A DNA stretch of 64,000 bases from Odontesthes bonariensis (lineage: Eukaryota > Chordata > Actinopteri > Atheriniformes > Atherinopsidae): NCBI RefSeq assembly GCF_027942865.1, contig NC_134529.1, forward strand, positions 16,916,467 to 16,980,466. Direction: 5' to 3'. This document shows positions 60,181 to 64,000 of this stretch, one piece after another (the first letter of the stretch is position 1; every line of letters begins with the position of its first letter). The position numbers and the translations under genes were made by a program. Below the pieces are notes generated by a model. That model was not told where the DNA came from. It made no database searches and saw nothing but the letters and a program-made list of their open reading frames with translations.

Positions 60181-60199
60181 TTAAAAGCGAAAGGCCTGA

Positions 60200-60600
60200 G
60201 AAGCTGAGGGCATTAGGGAGAGCAAGCCCCGCGTGCCACTGTGGGTGCAACCATCTCAAAGTTTACCCAACAAGAAGGTGGAAGGGGACACGGTGGCCGC
60301 AGAGCAGACTGAGGCTCTTGCTGCCTCCACTCTCTTTGGCCCCGAGCTGCCCTCTCCGCTCGCCCCCCATTATTTGTCCCGACGGCCGAGCGCGCGGCCC
60401 CAATGAGCCCTTTGGAACGGAACGAAAAGAAGGAGCGAATTGCAGCTGTGACGTGGGCGTTGTTGTTCCATTCACCGCGCTCCCCATGGCAACGGGGCAG
60501 AAGCTGGAAGCACGCGGCCCCTCTCCTCTGTGTGTGTGTTTCTGGACAGCGTCCTGAGGGCAGAGAGGCAGCTGGAGGTTTCTCGTATAGGATCACTTCT
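60200..60600 (+). promoter_or_regulatory. pou3f2: GC/CpG-rich upstream region of pou3f2
   Basis: CpG-containing, GC-rich island beginning about 1 kb upstream of the ATG. It contains a CRE-like tgacgtgg (about 60449-60456) and ccatggcaac, an RFX X-box half (about 60483-60492). It may be a distal promoter or part of a CpG island. Overlapping open frames on both strands reflect composition. Confidence 0.4.
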
Positions 60601-60982
60601 CAGTGTTTCACGGTGCACAAAATAAAAAAAAGAAAAAGAAATCCCCCCCAAGTATTTGATTTAAAAATCCAGGAAATGAGATAAGAATATAATACGGCAC
60701 TGCTGGACCCTCAAGGTTCACGTGTTGTATTCAATAATGTGAAAACTACAACTTTTACGCGACGTTTTTGACGCAACTAACAAATGTGACCTAGTGACCC
60801 AGATCAACAACAATGAACAACTTTAAGCAACGACTGTAAGTTTTTTCTTCGATCGTGTTGTGCCTTTTCTGTGTTTACACTCATCTGCCAGATTCTCTTC
60901 CTCCACTTTGTACTCCAACATGCTGCAGGACTACTTGTATTGTTGGGCAGAGCGATTGGGGTTTCTGTACAATCTCCCGTGA

Positions 60983-61038
60983 CCAATGAGCGGGGTGCTG
61001 TCAGGGGTAACCACATCTGTCAACCGTTCTTGGCCAAT
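60983..61038 (+). promoter_or_regulatory. pou3f2: proximal promoter with two CCAAT boxes
   Basis: CCAAT at 60983-60987 (gaccaatgagcg) and 61034-61038 (ttggccaataaaga), 160-220 bases before the start codon. The second is followed by an AT-rich aataaaga that could serve as a weak TATA. The transcription start is not determined. Confidence 0.5.
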
Positions 61039-61201
61039 AAAGAGCGGAGCGAGGCGGACCACAGGTGCGCGCCTCTGCGTCCCCTTGGCACAGCGCCCGG
61101 GAGATGCTGGAGAGAGACGCGGAGCTGCCCCGTGGCGCAAAAGAGTTACTGTCAAAGGCAGCCTCCTTTTAACTCCAGCTATCACTCTGGCTCCGATAGT
61201 T

Positions 61202-62371
61202 ATGGCGACCGCAACGTCCAACCACTACAGCGTCCTCACAACCCCCAGCAGCGCGCCGCCGCCACACTCGGAGTCCGGGAGCATGCAGCAGGCGGCAGCG
61301 TACAGGGACGCGCACACCCTGCTCCAGAACGACTACAGCACGTTACCGGGCAGTGGACATCCGCTCAGCCACGCGCACCAGTGGATAACGGCGCTGTCTC
61401 ACAGTGACAGCGGGGCGCCGTGGCCATCCAGTCCTCTCGGAGAGCAGGACGTGAAGCCCATACTGCATGACAGTGACCGAGAGGAGCTGCAGAACTCCAG
61501 CAGTCTGCAGCAGCAGCAGCAGCAGCAACAGCGACACCCTCACCTAGCGCACCAGCAGGCGCATCACGACGCCAGAGCATGGCGAACCAGCACAGCCACT
61601 ACTCACATCTCCGGCATGGCGACATCTGACAGCCAGAGCCTGGTGTACACCCAGTCCGGTTTCGGTTTGATGCCGGGGGGAGATCAAGGAGGGATGCACC
61701 ACCACCCCCTGCGGGACGAGGACCACCACAGCCACAGTCCGCACCTCAGTGAACACGGGGCCGGCCCCGGGGCCCACCAGCAGTCTATCTCACATCATCA
61801 CCAGCACGGGGCCCATCAGGACCAGTCGGACGAGGACACACCGACCTCTGACGAGTTGGAGCAGTTTGCCAAGCAGTTCAAGCAGCGGCGAATCAAGCTG
61901 GGCTTCACCCAGGCGGACGTGGGACTGGCTCTTGGGACGCTTTATGGAAACGTTTTTTCTCAGACAACCATTTGCAGGTTCGAGGCGCTTCAGCTCAGCT
62001 TCAAAAACATGTGTAAACTCAAGCCGTTGTTGAACAAGTGGCTGGAGGAGGCGGACTCCACCTCGGGGAGCCCAACTAGTCTGGACAAAATCGCGGCACA
62101 GGGGAGGAAAAGGAAAAAGAGGACCTCCATTGAGGTGGGCGTCAAAGGCGCTCTGGAGAGCCATTTTCTCAAATGTCCAAAACCGGGAGCGGCGGAGATC
62201 AACTCCCTAGCGGACAGCCTTCAGCTGGAAAAGGAGGTTGTGAGGGTTTGGTTTTGTAACCGGCGGCAGAAGGAGAAGAGGATGACACCCGTTGGGGGAC
62301 AGATAGCAGGAGGAGAGGACATGTACGGGGACACCCCTCCTCACCACGGAGGACAGACTCCTGTGCAGTGA
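61202..62371 (+). CDS. pou3f2: POU class III transcription factor, Pou3f2/Brn-2 (single exon)
   Basis: Nuclear sequence-specific DNA-binding protein of 389 residues; the family drives neural progenitor and neuronal gene programmes through octamer-like sites. It is intronless, as is usual for class III POU genes. The N-terminus [10 protein letters not shown] and the motif [15 protein letters not shown] are those of POU3F2. Q-rich (103-110) and His-rich (165-205) stretches follow. The POU-specific domain is at about 212-286 ([20 protein letters not shown] ... [14 protein letters not shown]), linker 287-302, and homeodomain about 303-362 with [11 protein letters not shown] in helix 3. The ending [15 protein letters not shown] is POU3F2-like. 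Start chosen by family homology and a purine at -3 with G at +4; the frame stays open upstream to 60986. It lacks the mammalian glycine runs. A few residues (EVGVKG, PTSLDK, SDELEQ) differ from usual POU3F2, perhaps a teleost duplicate; a versus b copy cannot be told. Confidence 0.92.
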   Translation: MATATSNHYSVLTTPSSAPPPHSESGSMQQAAAYRDAHTLLQNDYSTLPGSGHPLSHAHQWITALSHSDSGAPWPSSPLGEQDVKPILHDSDREELQNSSSLQQQQQQQQRHPHLAHQQAHHDARAWRTSTATTHISGMATSDSQSLVYTQSGFGLMPGGDQGGMHHHPLRDEDHHSHSPHLSEHGAGPGAHQQSISHHHQHGAHQDQSDEDTPTSDELEQFAKQFKQRRIKLGFTQADVGLALGTLYGNVFSQTTICRFEALQLSFKNMCKLKPLLNKWLEEADSTSGSPTSLDKIAAQGRKRKKRTSIEVGVKGALESHFLKCPKPGAAEINSLADSLQLEKEVVRVWFCNRRQKEKRMTPVGGQIAGGEDMYGDTPPHHGGQTPVQ

Positions 62372-63005
62372 CCCCTGTCTGTTATTTTGAGAAAAACACG
62401 GACCCCTTATGGAGGTATAATGCCTCCTTATTTGTTTAAGTCTCTGTGCTGGACCGCTCGAAACTGGACCTCGGCCAGTTAAGATGTTAGATGGACAGCG
62501 GGAACACAGAGTTGCAGACCGCTGAAAATACTCATAGCCGTGCTGTATGGAGAGATTTCATGCCAAGCATATTGAGCTAGTGTGTGCTAACCCGAAAAAA
62601 AAGACGAAAAAAAAAAACCCCACAAAAAAAAAACAGGGACGTGGATGCGCTTTTTCTGTATCTTCGACCGAGGCGCCGGTGTGTCATTATGTAACGTGTC
62701 ATTAAAGAAAAGCAGAGGGTGGTGTGGACAAGAAGGGTCCGCAGGGGTGGTGGGGGGGAGAAACATAAAAAAAAGAAAAACAAGCTTCGGGCTTGATGAT
62801 TTAGTCGCAGTCAGTGTGGGTAAATAAACGCCATCTTTCCATCATAACAAAAGCGACAGGGGTTCTTCGCAGCTTGTGGCAAGACGGGGTTGAAATGGCA
62901 GACACCTGCTGTAACCCACAATGTTAAAAACGGAAGCCAATACCAGCCAGCAGCTTTTGTTACTATTGCTATCATTATCACCATCTGTATTATTATTATT
63001 GTTAC

Positions 63006-63047
<42 letters not shown>

Positions 63048-63080
63048 GCTGTTTTGGTCATTTAATGCATTTACAATAAA
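62372..63080 (+). other. pou3f2: presumed 3' UTR of pou3f2
   Basis: Follows the stop codon. Poly(A)-signal candidates are ATTAAA near 62701-62706, AATAAA at 62823-62828 and AATAAA near 63074-63079. It contains A-runs near 62596-62632 and a TTA microsatellite. The true end is unknown. Confidence 0.4.
62988..63046. repeat. (TTA)n microsatellite
   Basis: Imperfect then perfect TTA units over about 59 bases, followed after 140 bases by scattered AAT units (63188-63240). Confidence 0.9.
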
Positions 63081-64000
63081 CGTAGGCCTATCCATAAATA
63101 GATTAAATGCAAATCTCTCTCTGCTTTAATATAAAAAGATACAATTTCACTGAATTTAGTTACGTTCCGCCATAATAACAACAACGGTAATAATAATAAT
63201 GATAAAAACTACTAGTAATAATGAAAAAAGTAATAATAATAAGGTTGCAATAGAGAGTGAGTGGACCGTAATGTTTTCCTCTCTGTGCATCTGTTTACAG
63301 TCTTCTTGCTGTTTGCTTTATTTCTGTACCTTTTCCAAGATGCTGTGACGAGAAAGAGACCGAGACTGTCCGGCTGGACCCCCCACCTCCCCCCAAAAAA
63401 GAAAACAATCCAGCCCCCTCTCTTTTTTTTTCTTTTTTTTTTTTGCCTTGCTTTCCTATAAGAAGAGAAACACACAAACTCTGACTATTTCCTGGAACCA
63501 GCTCTGGCCACAGAGGCTACAACTCTCTGACTCTCTCATTCACGCAGAATGTGTTCTGTGGGAATGGATCTGCATTCATTTTCTTTTTTCCTTTTTTTTG
63601 TATTGCTTCGTTCGTTTGTACGTTCGCTTGTTTTTGTTTTTTTTTTCTTTTTTTCCCCCCTCCCTGTCAGTCTGTGCCAAAGCACAAACGCGGACACGTG
63701 TTCTTGTGCCACCTAAATCCTGTGATTAATAATCTGGTGTGTGTGGTTTTATGTGGAGAAAATCCAAGGAGCAGCTGGAGAATAATTCTCTGGCCAAATT
63801 CTAATAATGATAAAAAAAAAAAAAAAAGTATTGAAAGTCAGAAACTCAAAAACAGTTGAAGAATTCAGATGACTGGAGGAGGGAGGGGAAGTGATATTTT
63901 AAAATTATGACGTGGTCAATGATAATACATTTAGTAAGTGAGAACTTTCTGAATGTAAACAACGTCAAAGCAGATCTCCAACCTCCCTTTTTATCGTCAA
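63080..64000. other. downstream region of pou3f2, simple-sequence rich
   Basis: Noncoding. T- and C-homopolymer tracts (63380-63440, 63585-63665) and a poly-A (about 63811-63827). No further gene was recognised before the window ends. Confidence 0.5.

Noticed and set aside
60213-60596. Overlapping open frames of 74-138 codons on both strands
   Set aside because: Mutually overlapping frames in a CpG-rich region; none has a domain, and a promoter island explains them.
60986-61201. In-frame 72-codon upstream extension of the pou3f2 reading frame
   Set aside because: All class III POU proteins of this type start at MATA.SNHYS. The upstream part overlaps CCAAT boxes and has no family similarity, so it is most likely promoter and 5' UTR.
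61343-62202. Several antisense open frames over the pou3f2 coding region
   Set aside because: Shadows of a GC-rich coding exon without independent support.

Overview
The window looks like nuclear DNA of a teleost fish. It has vertebrate intron/exon genes with GT-AG splicing, a Rex3 (RTE-clade) LINE typical of teleosts, other teleost-type dispersed repeats, and an intronless class III POU gene with a teleost-style, glycine-poor N-terminus. No bacterial, phage, CRISPR, rRNA or tRNA features were seen.

Layout. Positions 1-500 may hold the start of a minus-strand gene running off the left edge (TATA/CCAAT-like sequence and an 8-codon first exon; weak). tmem63a, an OSCA/TMEM63 mechanosensitive ion channel, occupies 4602-13404 on the minus strand. 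I reconstructed it exon by exon: 23 candidate coding exons in one consistent frame, 796 codons plus stop, with a possible 5' UTR exon near 15171. gprc6a, a family C amino-acid-sensing GPCR (the olfca1 / goldfish 5.24 type), runs divergently on the plus strand at 17958-25833, in 7 coding exons encoding 901 residues. Its third intron holds an antisense Rex3 copy (19709-22383) flanked by a perfect 12-bp target-site duplication. From 25834 to about 60200 is a gene desert of roughly 34 kb with microsatellites, decayed retroelement pieces and several blocks that look like candidate regulatory elements. At 61202-62371 lies a single-exon POU class III factor, best assigned to pou3f2 (Brn-2), with CCAAT boxes and a GC-rich promoter region upstream.

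The three genes have no evident joint pathway. The desert is most simply read as regulatory territory of pou3f2, since class III POU genes usually sit in gene-poor, enhancer-rich surroundings. gprc6a and pou3f2 are both on human 6q, which fits partly retained ancestral linkage, while TMEM63A is on human 1q.

No wholly new biological system was found. The most notable points are: a Rex3 copy that kept a long open frame although its endonuclease core is deleted and its reverse-transcriptase box is one residue short; a long inverted repeat and a perfect short palindrome in neighbouring tmem63a introns; an 18-nt candidate microexon only 37 nt from the preceding exon; an extra intron in gprc6a; and a CTCF-like motif between the gprc6a block and the pou3f2 desert. 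All identities rest on reading translations against remembered family sequences; no database search was run.
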